Assembly (NCBI RefSeq): GCF_013215705.1
Contig: NZ_JABSQR010000023.1
Span: 21,352-85,351, forward strand
From: Moritella sp.
GTDB lineage: Bacteria > Pseudomonadota > Gammaproteobacteria > Enterobacterales > Moritellaceae
Direction of reading: 5' to 3'
Length of the DNA: 64,000 nt
The position numbers and the translations under genes are program-made. Shown one piece after another: positions 55,278 through 64,000 of this stretch; position 1 is the stretch's first letter; the number at the start of each line of letters is the position of its first letter. A model generated the notes under the pieces. The model was given only the letters and a program-made list of their open reading frames with translations, was not told the DNA's origin and did not search any database.

Positions 55278-58070
55278 ATGATGTTCTGTAGAAAATTATT
55301 ATTGATTTCTTTTGCCCTATTCGCCCTGTCTAGCTGTGCAAATAACCCCTATCAAACCGACGCAATAGCCACAGTGAGCAGCAACACGCTTGATAACGGT
55401 TTCTTTTATGCCATTCATGCTAAGCCAGAAAACTCAGATAAGATTGAGTTACGCTTGATGATCAAATCGGGATCATTCAGTGAAACAGATGCACAATCAG
55501 GCTATGCACATCTGCTTGAGCATATGGCCTTTAACGGCACCAAAAACTTCCCCAAGCTGAAAATCGTTGAGCTATTTGAAAAGTCAGGATTAACATTTGG
55601 TCATGACATTAATGCCTACACCTCTTTTGATGAAACGGTTTACAGCTTCTCTATTCCTAAAGATAATACCCAATTACTCGCAGATACCTTGCTGTATTTA
55701 CGTGATATTTTAACCGATATAGAATTGGAACAGCATGAGTTAGATAAAGAGAAAGGCGTCGTCGAAAATGAATATCACCAGAGCACACAGCAAGAAAAAT
55801 CTTATTACTACGCCCTGTTCGATGATTATATAGAAAACAGTGAATATCAAAGACGTTTACCAATCGGGACGCTTAAAAGCATCAATAACAGCACCGTCGC
55901 CTCTATCAACACTTTTTACAAAGATTGGTATCGTCCGGATAATGCCAGATTAGTGATAGCGGGTGATGTGGATAGTGAGAGCACAACTCAATTAATCACC
56001 GCATTATTTTCAACCATAGAGACATCACAAAACACCAAGCAACAGCCTGTCTTAACACCGCCAGCATTAAAAACCGCAACTCAGATTTATAGCAGTAAAG
56101 TGATTAATTTTTCACAAACAGATCTGTACTTCGAAGTCCCTATGTTGAAAATTACCAATAGCGAAGGTATCAGTCATTCGTTGAAACTGAATATGTTGGA
56201 TCAGTTATTTAATTATCGTTTGAATGCAGCCAACAACCAACGTGCTCAACCCTTCCATAAAGTCGGGCTTTTCTATAATTCATTTTTGAGCAACAAAGGG
56301 TTCGAAAATATCTATGTTAGTCATCAAAAAAATGAAAGCCAACAAGCTGTTAAATTTATTGCGCAGGAGTTAGCACGCATACACCAACACGGTTTTAGCC
56401 AAGCTGAGTATCAGCAACAACTGATTCAAATCAAATCAGCACAAGCCGAACTCAGTACTATCTATAGTAATAAAAATTCGCAACAACTAGCCGATGAAGT
56501 AATTAATGCTTGGTCGAGCGGTAGTATTGAATACACACTAGAGAATGAGCAACGAGCTTATCAGCTATTGCTGGCAACAGTCAGTCTTGAAGAATTAAAT
56601 CAGTTCGCCAAAACACTGATCAACAGCCCACATAAGATGACCTTCGCTACACCATATCAAGCCAAAAAACCTGACGTATTAGCGGCAGATAAAATATTTG
56701 CCGATGCGATTAATAAACCAATTAACAATATAGCGATTGAAATTGAAACGCTAACACTGCCTATCGTTACAAAAAGTGGCGGAACAAGTAAGATCGACAG
56801 TGAACGTTTTGACACTGACACACAAATAACCCAGTGGCAGTTAAGCAATGGAGTAAGTGTTGTTTTACAACCTGATCATAGCGTTAAAAACACCATTAAT
56901 ATGAGTTTCACAGCCCCTGGCGGTATCAATTCATTTACCAAAAAACAGCGCGCAGCCAATTACCTGTTGATAAACAGTTATATGAATAGCGGTTTAGCGG
57001 GCGTATCAGCACAAGCGATACAGCAACAATTTAACCAAGAACGCATCGACATGATGCCAGTGATCGAAGCCAACAATCATGGTTTCAATCTGTATTCGAT
57101 TAATGAGCCCAAGAGCCTAGAACTACTATTCTCGATGCTGTATAGCAGTGTGACCAACGCTAGCGTTAATGAGCAGATATTTGCGTTAGAAAAGAAAGGG
57201 AGTATTGAACATCTGCAAAATAATCTCGCGTTACCAACAACGGCAACATGGATAAAAGTAAATGATATTCTGTTTCCCAATAATCCTCAGCAGAAGCGAA
57301 TTTCAGCGAAGGAACTAGCAGAGGTGCAACAAAGTGATGTTGAAAGGCTTTATCAAACACTCTTTAATAACGTTAATGGTTATAAGTTAACTATCGTCGG
57401 CGACTTTGATACAGCGCAGTTAAAGCCACTTATATTGCAATACGTTGCGAGTTTACCAAAGGGGAAAAATAATACCTTTGACCACCCTACTCAATCGTTG
57501 ATAACAAAAACGACGATGCTTAATGAAACAAGCTATCCGCAAGATAATGGGCAGGTGCTGTTTTACACTGTCACAGACACCCCAAACCAAGGTATCAAAC
57601 AAGTTTATCAGGCAGAACTCATGCAGGCGATCATAAGCAAAACACTGACCAAGATCGTGAGGGAGCAATTATCCTTAACTTATTCCCCTTATGTCATGGT
57701 ACGCGATCAAGCAGCTGGTCAGGCATTTACTCAAGTTATGATTGAGTTAATTACTAAAGTTGAAGATGTTGAACAAACCCAACAGGTGGTCGATAGCATC
57801 ATCAGTGATTTACTTACTAATGGTATAACCGAAGCACAACTGAACGAAAACAAAAAAACAATAACGCAGGATTTAGCTTATTCATTAAATGAATCACCAA
57901 ATAAACAGTGGCTGTTACACCGTGATCATTTATTCAATTATGCACTAGGATCAACAGAAGATGCTCTAGCAATATTCGACAGCATATCCGTTGCAGACAT
58001 GAACCAATTCATTCGCACCTACCTAGATCCCACAAAAACACTGAGATTTATAAATACGCCTCAGTTGTAA
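55278..58070 (+). CDS. M16 zinc metallopeptidase lipoprotein
   Basis: A 930-residue lipoprotein protease with four domains of the pitrilysin family. The lipobox FALSSC gives Cys20 after a hydrophobic signal. The inverted zinc motif is HLLEH (H78, E81, H82) and the third ligand glutamate lies in VVENEYH (about 163-165). Residues about 500-900 form the second, non-catalytic half. It resembles PqqL-like M16 peptidases and probably sits at the inner or outer membrane facing the periplasm. The substrate is unknown. Start is ATG ATG with an ATTAACGAG upstream, a weak ribosome site. Confidence 0.85.
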   Translation: MMFCRKLLLISFALFALSSCANNPYQTDAIATVSSNTLDNGFFYAIHAKPENSDKIELRLMIKSGSFSETDAQSGYAHLLEHMAFNGTKNFPKLKIVELFEKSGLTFGHDINAYTSFDETVYSFSIPKDNTQLLADTLLYLRDILTDIELEQHELDKEKGVVENEYHQSTQQEKSYYYALFDDYIENSEYQRRLPIGTLKSINNSTVASINTFYKDWYRPDNARLVIAGDVDSESTTQLITALFSTIETSQNTKQQPVLTPPALKTATQIYSSKVINFSQTDLYFEVPMLKITNSEGISHSLKLNMLDQLFNYRLNAANNQRAQPFHKVGLFYNSFLSNKGFENIYVSHQKNESQQAVKFIAQELARIHQHGFSQAEYQQQLIQIKSAQAELSTIYSNKNSQQLADEVINAWSSGSIEYTLENEQRAYQLLLATVSLEELNQFAKTLINSPHKMTFATPYQAKKPDVLAADKIFADAINKPINNIAIEIETLTLPIVTKSGGTSKIDSERFDTDTQITQWQLSNGVSVVLQPDHSVKNTINMSFTAPGGINSFTKKQRAANYLLINSYMNSGLAGVSAQAIQQQFNQERIDMMPVIEANNHGFNLYSINEPKSLELLFSMLYSSVTNASVNEQIFALEKKGSIEHLQNNLALPTTATWIKVNDILFPNNPQQKRISAKELAEVQQSDVERLYQTLFNNVNGYKLTIVGDFDTAQLKPLILQYVASLPKGKNNTFDHPTQSLITKTTMLNETSYPQDNGQVLFYTVTDTPNQGIKQVYQAELMQAIISKTLTKIVREQLSLTYSPYVMVRDQAAGQAFTQVMIELITKVEDVEQTQQVVDSIISDLLTNGITEAQLNENKKTITQDLAYSLNESPNKQWLLHRDHLFNYALGSTEDALAIFDSISVADMNQFIRTYLDPTKTLRFINTPQL

Positions 58071-58173
58071 CTATTTACATACAAATGCCATAACTCAACT
58101 GCAGTTACCAACGAAGGTGGTCACTGCAGTTTGACATTGACCTCGCTTAGCTAAACCAATAACGTTAACGCAA

Positions 58174-59025
58174 TTATCTAAGCACGATCAGCGGCACTCG
58201 ACAGTTTTCAATCATGCGCATGGTATTGCTACCAAGGAAAAAGCTTCTCATCTTAGAATGCGCAAACGCGCCAATCACCACCAGTTCAATATCATGCTGT
58301 TGTTTGTAATCCATTAGCGAAGCAGAAATATCCCCTGCAAGATACGTGGCAATGACGCTAAACCCTGCTTGCTCAAGTTGCGTTTTGACTTGCTCAAATT
58401 TCTGTTGTTGTGCTTGTTCAGTATTTTTAATCGTGACTAAATGACATGTCATACCTTGGAGTAAACCGCCTTGAATGATACGTTGCACGGCTTTGTCTGC
58501 CGTTTCGCGTCCATCATAAGCCAGCATAAAATTAGTCGGTTCGGTAAAATTATACGGTGCAATCACGATCGGCGTATGCACCTGCCGGATCAGTGTTTCG
58601 ATATGCGAACCAAGGGCTTTAAAATCACCTTGATGACCATTACCACAGCGCCCGACCACCATTAAACGAGCATCGGTTTCTAAGCCCACTAAGGCTTCGA
58701 CAAAATCACCATGGCGTTGTATCTGCTCTAGATCGGTCAGACCCGCGGTGTTAGCTCTATCCACGGCTTTGCCTAACATTTCATTACCCGACTGAATCGC
58801 AATTTTCCCACGCTGCTCGTCAAGCTCAACCATTTTGTTAAGCAGCGCGGTACGTGCCCCTAAGCCAATAGAACCAGTTAAATCGTCTGCGCCATGTTGC
58901 TGTTTTTTATCGATGGCATGCAGAAAAACAATGCCATGACTCAAACGTTTTGACGCCCAGATCGCGGTGTCACAGACAGTTTTTGCCAGTATAGATCCAT
59001 CAATACATGCTATTATTTTATTCAT
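58174..59025 (-). CDS. Tandem universal stress protein
   Basis: Two Usp domains in 283 residues. Domain 1 (1-155) begins MNKIIACIDGSILAKTVCDT and has VVGRCGNGHQGDFKALGSH, the ATP-binding G-x2-G-x9-G(S) loop in a variant form. Domain 2 (165-283) ends VVIGAFAHSKMRSFFLGSNT and IVLR. It lies 11 bp after the SulP gene, so it is cotranscribed with an anion transporter; in other bacteria such pairs may form regulatory complexes, which is inference here. Confidence 0.85.
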   Translation of the reverse strand: MNKIIACIDGSILAKTVCDTAIWASKRLSHGIVFLHAIDKKQQHGADDLTGSIGLGARTALLNKMVELDEQRGKIAIQSGNEMLGKAVDRANTAGLTDLEQIQRHGDFVEALVGLETDARLMVVGRCGNGHQGDFKALGSHIETLIRQVHTPIVIAPYNFTEPTNFMLAYDGRETADKAVQRIIQGGLLQGMTCHLVTIKNTEQAQQQKFEQVKTQLEQAGFSVIATYLAGDISASLMDYKQQHDIELVVIGAFAHSKMRSFFLGSNTMRMIENCRVPLIVLR

Positions 59026-59036
59026 TGTTTTTCTCC

Positions 59037-60527
59037 TTAGTGACCAGCCATCATTTTTTCAACCGCAGCGGGATCATTATGAATTGCAAATTTATCAATC
59101 ACGGTCGCGGTGGCATCACTCATACCAACAATATTAACGGTTGCGCCCTCTCGACGAAACTTAATCACCACTTTATCCAATGCACCAACGGCGCTAATAT
59201 CCCAGAAATGGGCGTGCGATAAATCGATAACGACGGCATCAACCACTTCTTTAAAATCGAACGCATCAACAAATTTATCCGCCGACACAAAGAATATCTG
59301 CCCAGTTACCTGATAAGTTCGCCCTTGTGGTGCTGTTTGGGTATTTTTTACCACCATAAAACGGCTGATTTTGTGGGTGAAAAATAACGCTGACAGTAGC
59401 ACTCCAACAAATACGCCAATCGCTAAATTGTGCGTACCAACAACGGTGATCACTGTCGCGATCATAACGATGTTAGTTGATAACGGATGGGTTTTAAGAT
59501 CTTTAATCGAACTCCAAGAAAATGTACCTATAGCGACCATGATCATCACCGCAACTAAGGCTGCCATCGGTATTTGTTTAAGCCAGTCGCCTAAGAAAAC
59601 CACCATAAGAAGCAAGAATATACCGGCTGATAGACTTGATAACCGACCTCGACCACCCGATTTAATGTTAATGATTGATTGACCGATCATGGCGCAACCA
59701 GCCATCCCTCCCATTAAACCGGCGCCGATATTCGCAATACCTTGTGCTTTACACTCTCTATTTTGATCACTTTTTGTATCTGTTAGGTCATCGACTATCG
59801 TTGCGGTCATCATCGACTCTAACAGCCCAACCACAGAAAGACCAAGTGCATAAGGTAAAATGATCCACAGTGTTTCGAGTGTGAGAGGTACTTCAGGCCA
59901 TAAGAAGATGGGTAACGTATCTGGTAATTCCCCCATATCGCCAACCGTTCTTATGTCTAATGCCATCACCTGTGATAACACGGTAAGTAGGACAATACAC
60001 ACGAGGGGTGAAGGAATACTTTTACCAATGACGGGGATATGAGGGAATAAATAGATAATGCCTAAGCCACCAGCCGTCATTGCATAGACATGCCAAGTGA
60101 CATTGGTTAATTCAGGTAATTGGGCAATAAAGATTAAGATAGCCAGTGCATTTACAAAACCAGTGACCACTGAACGTGAGACAAACCGCATTAAACCGCC
60201 TAACTTTAAATAACCCGCGAGTATTTGCAATACCCCCGTTAACAAAGTCGCGGCGAGCAAGTATTCTAACCCGTGTTCTTTGACTAGCGTCACCATAAGC
60301 AGCGCCATGGCACCTGTTGCAGCAGAGATCATACCGGGTCGGCCGCCGGTGAACGCAACAATTGTCGCGATACAGAACGAGGCATACAAGCCCACTTTAG
60401 GGTCTACACCAGCAATAATAGAAAATGCGATAGCTTCGGGGATCAGCGCTAACGCAACAACAATACCGGCTAAAATATCTCCTTTAACATTACCTAACCA
60501 ATCTTGTTTGTTTGACAAAAAAATCAT
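59037..60527 (-). CDS. SulP-family anion transporter with STAS domain
   Basis: A 496-residue secondary transporter of sulfate, bicarbonate or a similar anion. The membrane part has 10-14 segments and the family signature [20 protein letters not shown] near residue 30. The cytoplasmic STAS domain follows from about 395 ([20 protein letters not shown], then [17 protein letters not shown]). I start at ATG 60527, five bases after AGGA; the longer frame to 60605 adds a polar segment that is not in the family. It forms a unit with the universal stress protein. Specific ion unknown. Confidence 0.88.
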   Translation of the reverse strand: MIFLSNKQDWLGNVKGDILAGIVVALALIPEAIAFSIIAGVDPKVGLYASFCIATIVAFTGGRPGMISAATGAMALLMVTLVKEHGLEYLLAATLLTGVLQILAGYLKLGGLMRFVSRSVVTGFVNALAILIFIAQLPELTNVTWHVYAMTAGGLGIIYLFPHIPVIGKSIPSPLVCIVLLTVLSQVMALDIRTVGDMGELPDTLPIFLWPEVPLTLETLWIILPYALGLSVVGLLESMMTATIVDDLTDTKSDQNRECKAQGIANIGAGLMGGMAGCAMIGQSIINIKSGGRGRLSSLSAGIFLLLMVVFLGDWLKQIPMAALVAVMIMVAIGTFSWSSIKDLKTHPLSTNIVMIATVITVVGTHNLAIGVFVGVLLSALFFTHKISRFMVVKNTQTAPQGRTYQVTGQIFFVSADKFVDAFDFKEVVDAVVIDLSHAHFWDISAVGALDKVVIKFRREGATVNIVGMSDATATVIDKFAIHNDPAAVEKMMAGH

Positions 60528-61007
60528 ACTTGTCCTTTTTCGGGTGCATCGATGACCCACGAAAAATACGTGGTGATGCACAGATATATCGTTTAAAACA
60601 GCCATAAATCGATGGTTTCATGCTATTTAAGCCACAGTAAATGACCTTAAAAAAGGGTAAATTCCACGACACTAAGCCGTCCTCAATTTAATGTACTTTT
60701 AAACGATAAATAGCGATGGCAAAAATGCCATACTGGAGAATTCCTGTTTTAAATGATGCGATATGTCACGCAGGTGCGAGAGCTGATTGCTCAGTTTAAA
60801 ATATTTCAGGAAAATAGAGATCATCAACAATTAGCATTATCTTTGCTAGATATACGTACTAGAGCTGATTAAAGTGCAATTTATAATAATCTTACGATGC
60901 GTAAGAATCTGACTTTAAATATAAAAAGTCATATAAATTGTGTAGAGGGGGATTCTAGGGTTATGGCGGCGTCATCTCTGTACCTTTGATTTAGGGAATT
61001 AAGCGTA
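60528..61007. other. 480-bp spacer upstream of the SulP gene
   Basis: Holds the promoter of sulP-usp, probably near 60560-60620. No gene or strong repeat is visible between 60700 and 61007. Confidence 0.4.
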
Positions 61008-61424
61008 CTAACTGATTTGTGTTTTTATCGTGATGAGTAATTTAGAAAGCACACCTTTCTCTTCATCAGAAAGCATATTACACATCTCATTTTCAATTGA
61101 GTCTGCAATCTGCCACAGCTCTTGCATAATAGGCTTGGCTTTAGTTGTTAATTTTAAACGAAATACTCGTCTATCTTCCTTATCATTCAAACGTTTGACT
61201 AAACTAAGCTGTTCTAACAAATCTATTTGTCTTACTAGCGTAATCGGTTTTACATTTAAGATATCAGCCAAGTCAACTTGTCGACAATTTTCATTTTCAG
61301 ACAGATGAACTAATACTCGCCACTGAGAATGGGTAACGCCAATGCTTTCAGCTTGCTTGTTAAAACGTTGTCGAATAACGTGACTGATTTCATAGCTAAG
61401 AAACCCAAATTTAGAATGTATCAT
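61008..61424 (-). CDS. MarR-family transcriptional regulator
   Basis: A 138-residue winged-helix regulator. The wHTH is typical: VTHSQWRVLVHLSENENCRQ and VDLADILNVKPITLVRQIDL, with the wing DKEDRRVFRLKLT. It starts at ATG 61424. Neighbours give no clear target, and I recognise no specific ligand class. Confidence 0.88.
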   Translation of the reverse strand: MIHSKFGFLSYEISHVIRQRFNKQAESIGVTHSQWRVLVHLSENENCRQVDLADILNVKPITLVRQIDLLEQLSLVKRLNDKEDRRVFRLKLTTKAKPIMQELWQIADSIENEMCNMLSDEEKGVLSKLLITIKTQIS

Positions 61425-61503
61425 GATTCAGCGGCATATAGTAAGGAAGGCTTATTATATGCCTTGCGTAAGTTTAAAGTAAAGACTCATTTAACTAAGT
61501 TTA

Positions 61504-61941
61504 TTATTTACTGCCCAGCGCCTTGGTAATAGAGGGGATAACCTTTTCAGCAGAGCGTCCAATCACATAACCACCAAGTCCAATTTCAACTAGTTGCATA
61601 AAATCATGGGCAAACTTTTCTTCAAGGGTAATAATACCTAAGGCATTAAGAATGACGATAGCAAGGAAACAGAGCATGGTTATCGGTCGCCAACTGCGGG
61701 TGATCCACGAGCCACTGCTCGCTTCTTTTTGAATAATACTGGATTGTGCGTCGAGCAGTGTGCGCTCTAAGTCCATTTGCTTACTGACTAGCTCTATATG
61801 CTTTTTGGTGACTTCATTTTGTAGCTCAACTAACACGTTTTTTAATTTGAGTTTTTCTTCTTCTGAAGTATGAATATTGTCGATGAGATCGGCCGCTGGC
61901 TTGAACGTCCTTGAAACAAAGTCCATGATTGATTGCCACAT
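61504..61941 (-). CDS. GTA-type 3TM holin-like protein
   Basis: A 145-residue membrane protein. The N-terminal 70 residues are amphipathic and charged (SEEEKLKLKNVLVELQNEVT), followed by WITRSWRPITMLCFLAIVIL and a second hydrophobic stretch near the C-terminus. This is the layout of the holin family found in gene-transfer agents and prophages. No phage structural or lysis genes are near, so it is an orphan. Its role could be membrane permeabilisation, but that is inferred only. Confidence 0.6.
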   Translation of the reverse strand: MWQSIMDFVSRTFKPAADLIDNIHTSEEEKLKLKNVLVELQNEVTKKHIELVSKQMDLERTLLDAQSSIIQKEASSGSWITRSWRPITMLCFLAIVILNALGIITLEEKFAHDFMQLVEIGLGGYVIGRSAEKVIPSITKALGSK

Positions 61942-62028
61942 TATTTAATTTCTCCGGTGTTGTCGGGTTTCCCTACCCGACGCGTTGACTGGCCTCTATT
62001 GTTACACCGCTTTATTTGATATTGCTAA

Positions 62029-64000
62029 CTAGAAAACTGACAATAACGCTTTTTCAATTTTCACCGCGGCCACTTTAAATTCTGGGATCTTGGCATGTGG
62101 ATCCGTTGCGGTGGTGGTTAAACGGTTCGCCGGTGATTCCGCAAAGTGGAATGGCACAAACACCACCCCTTCTTGCATCCGCTTAGTCACAAACGCTGGC
62201 GTATCAATGCTGCCTCGACGTGTCGTTACCGTGAGCATCTCACCATTAGTAACCCCTAACCGTTCGGCATCCGCCACCGAGATCATCGCACGTGGTCCCG
62301 CCAGGTTATCTAACCCTTTGGTCTTACGTGTCATTGTGCCGGTATGGAACTGCTCAAGCAGACGACCTGTGGTCAGTATCAATGGGTACTCGTCATCGGG
62401 CAATTCCGCCGCATAACGGAACGGCACAGCGATCATTTCACCTTTGCCACGGGTGAACTGCTCGGTATGCATAATACGAGTGCCTGGAGATGCGTCGTCA
62501 GGACAAGGCCATTGCAAGCCATCTTTACCCACGCGATGCCAATGGATACCCGCATATTGTGGCGTCAATTGGGTGATCTCTTTGGTAATATCCTCAACAG
62601 ATTGATATGCCCAGTCACTGCCCATGGCGTTGGCAATATCTTGAATGATCAGCCAATCTTCTTTCGCTTCACCCGGTGGTTTAACCGCGGGTGAAATACG
62701 TTGTACACGACGTTCGGTATTGGTGAAGTGACCCGATTTTTCGGCAAATGAGCACGAGGGTAATACCACATCCGCGTATTGCGCGGTTTCTGTTAAGAAG
62801 ATATCTTGCACTACCAAAAAGTCTAACTGCTCAAGCGCGTCAATAACGTGGGCTTGGTTCGGATCGCTCAGTACTGGGTTTTCCCCCATGACATACAAAC
62901 CTTTCACCTCACCGTGACACGCAGCATCAATGATTTCGGTCAGCGTTAAACCCGCATCTTTGGGCAAGTTAGACTTGTTCCACGCTTTAGCGAATTTTTC
63001 TTGTACTTCAGGATCATAGACTTTCTGATAACCTGGAAAGCTGTTTGGCAACGCCCCCATGTCACAGGCACCTTGCACATTGGACTGACCACGTAACGGA
63101 TTAATGCCGCCCCCTTCAATACCTATGTTGCCACACAGCATTTGTAGGTTGGCAACGGAACGGACATTATCATGACCTGTGGTGTGCTGCGTGATCCCCA
63201 TGGAATAATACACCGCAGTTCGGTCGGCCGTCCCAATCATTTCTGCCATTTTAATCACATCTTGCGCTTTTACGCCGGTGATCAATTCCACTTTATCCGG
63301 CGCGTAACTGTCGGACATGACCTCCGCTGCTAGCGCATCAAAACCGTCGGTGCGATCGCGAATGTAAGCCTGATCATGCCAACCATTTTTAATGATCTGC
63401 TGCATGATACCGTTCATCAACATCACATCGGTACCCGGACGGTGCGCGACATACAACTGCGCATGATCGGCAATATCGATGCGTTTTGGATCGGCAACAA
63501 TCAAACGTGCCTTGCCATGCCGGATCGCTTGTTTGATGTGCGATGCAATGATCGGGTGGGCTGACGTGGTATCAGAGCCAATAATAAATATCATATCCGA
63601 ATGTTTGATACTCGGGATATCGTTGGTCATCGCGCCACTACCTATGGATGCTTCAAGCCCAGTAACTGTAGAGGCATGACACAAACGCGCACAGTGATCG
63701 ACATTGTTGGTTTCTAATTCCCGGCGAATGAATTTCTGGAAGGCAAAGTTATCTTCATTGGTCGTTTTTGCTGACGAGAAACCCGCCAGTGCATTGCCGC
63801 CATGATTAATTTTGATGGCATTAAACTTAGCGGCCACCAGCGTGATCGCGTCTTCCCAGCTGGCAGGCTGTAGTTCACCATTTTTACGGATCCAGGGCGT
63901 GGTTAGCCGTTCCTTACTACTGACAAAATCAAAGCCAAAGCGCCCTTTCACACATAACATACCTTGGTTTACGGGTGAATCTTTCACACCTTGTACATAA
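62029..64000 (-). CDS. Molybdopterin formate-dehydrogenase-like catalytic subunit (5' end off window)
   Basis: At least 657 residues of a large molybdopterin oxidoreductase; the frame continues leftward in protein terms beyond 64000, so the N-terminal iron-sulfur domain is not seen. The expected Mo-ligand position reads ARLCHASTVTGLEASIG, with cysteine where the E. coli enzyme FdhF has selenocysteine. GENPVLSDPNQAHV and the C-terminal dinucleotide domain LILTTGRLLEQFHTGTMTRK are characteristic. It oxidises formate or a related small donor. Neighbouring genes for a beta subunit are not present on this side. Confidence 0.85.
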   Translation of the reverse strand, partial: YVQGVKDSPVNQGMLCVKGRFGFDFVSSKERLTTPWIRKNGELQPASWEDAITLVAAKFNAIKINHGGNALAGFSSAKTTNEDNFAFQKFIRRELETNNVDHCARLCHASTVTGLEASIGSGAMTNDIPSIKHSDMIFIIGSDTTSAHPIIASHIKQAIRHGKARLIVADPKRIDIADHAQLYVAHRPGTDVMLMNGIMQQIIKNGWHDQAYIRDRTDGFDALAAEVMSDSYAPDKVELITGVKAQDVIKMAEMIGTADRTAVYYSMGITQHTTGHDNVRSVANLQMLCGNIGIEGGGINPLRGQSNVQGACDMGALPNSFPGYQKVYDPEVQEKFAKAWNKSNLPKDAGLTLTEIIDAACHGEVKGLYVMGENPVLSDPNQAHVIDALEQLDFLVVQDIFLTETAQYADVVLPSCSFAEKSGHFTNTERRVQRISPAVKPPGEAKEDWLIIQDIANAMGSDWAYQSVEDITKEITQLTPQYAGIHWHRVGKDGLQWPCPDDASPGTRIMHTEQFTRGKGEMIAVPFRYAAELPDDEYPLILTTGRLLEQFHTGTMTRKTKGLDNLAGPRAMISVADAERLGVTNGEMLTVTTRRGSIDTPAFVTKRMQEGVVFVPFHFAESPANRLTTTATDPHAKIPEFKVAAVKIEKALLSVF

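Overview
The window looks like chromosomal DNA of a marine gammaproteobacterium of the Alteromonadales/Moritella type. This placement is inferred from gene order and protein flavour (smc-zipA-ligA, cysK-ptsHI-crr, sgrR, yaeP, PldA, LhgO, YffB-DapE, GuaC) and from the AT-leaning spacers; no alignment was run. No rRNA, tRNA, CRISPR array, complete insertion sequence or prophage was recognised.

Layout. 1-7.8 kb: 5' end of gltX, then ligA, zipA and smc on the minus strand and cysZ divergent on plus. 7.9-9.9 kb: a TetR regulator converging on a KAS III-like thiolase-fold gene, lying between cysZ and cysK. 10.4-15.3 kb: cysK, ptsH-ptsI-crr, and a peroxiredoxin-glutaredoxin hybrid. 15.4-24 kb: a NIT-domain chemoreceptor, an internally deleted RpiB/LacAB-like gene, a dihydrolipoamide-dehydrogenase-like flavoprotein, argP/argO, a LysR regulator with azoR, and rsuA. 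24.1-29.4 kb: an Fe-S-type HTH regulator facing an FMN reductase and a VOC protein, an EAL-domain remnant, and two tandem secreted lipase-like paralogues. 29.6-35.6 kb: HAD-IIA phosphatase, pldA, lhgO with a truncated DctD-like receiver, yffB, dapE. 36-39.9 kb: a guanidino/citrulline catabolic set (CtlX-like hydrolase, DDAH-like hydrolase, BetI-like TetR, ornithine cyclodeaminase). 40.4-46.8 kb: guaC followed by a patchwork of small or broken accessory genes. 47-51.6 kb: sgrR followed by a segment bounded by a second, decayed copy of the sgrR 3' end; inside are a PD-(D/E)XK nuclease-like gene, an intact and a truncated yaeP, and a yiaA remnant. 51.9-64 kb: POT transporter, small hypotheticals, M16 lipoprotein peptidase, SulP transporter with a universal stress protein, MarR regulator, orphan holin-like gene, and a formate-dehydrogenase-like molybdoenzyme running off the right edge.

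How parts work together. cysZ/cysK supply cysteine; ptsHI-crr form the sugar phosphotransferase core and have a HexR-like palindrome upstream. The Prx-Grx hybrid and the Lpd-like flavoprotein share a roughly 70-bp promoter block that fits an OxyR half-site, suggesting a common peroxide response. The guanidino cluster shares a GTTTTRCAAAAC palindrome between its two promoter regions and has an FNR-like site, suggesting a TetR-controlled, low-oxygen route from arginine-type compounds through ornithine to proline.

The most unusual signals are non-coding or architectural: the shared OxyR-like block, a 16-bp perfect hairpin touching the ribosome-binding site of the first lipase gene, overlapping CRP/Fur logic on the second, paired TTAAGTAAA inverted repeats before the FMN reductase, a 21-bp perfect inverted repeat before the M16 peptidase, and the sgrR/yaeP duplication. 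All regulatory calls come from reading motifs by eye.
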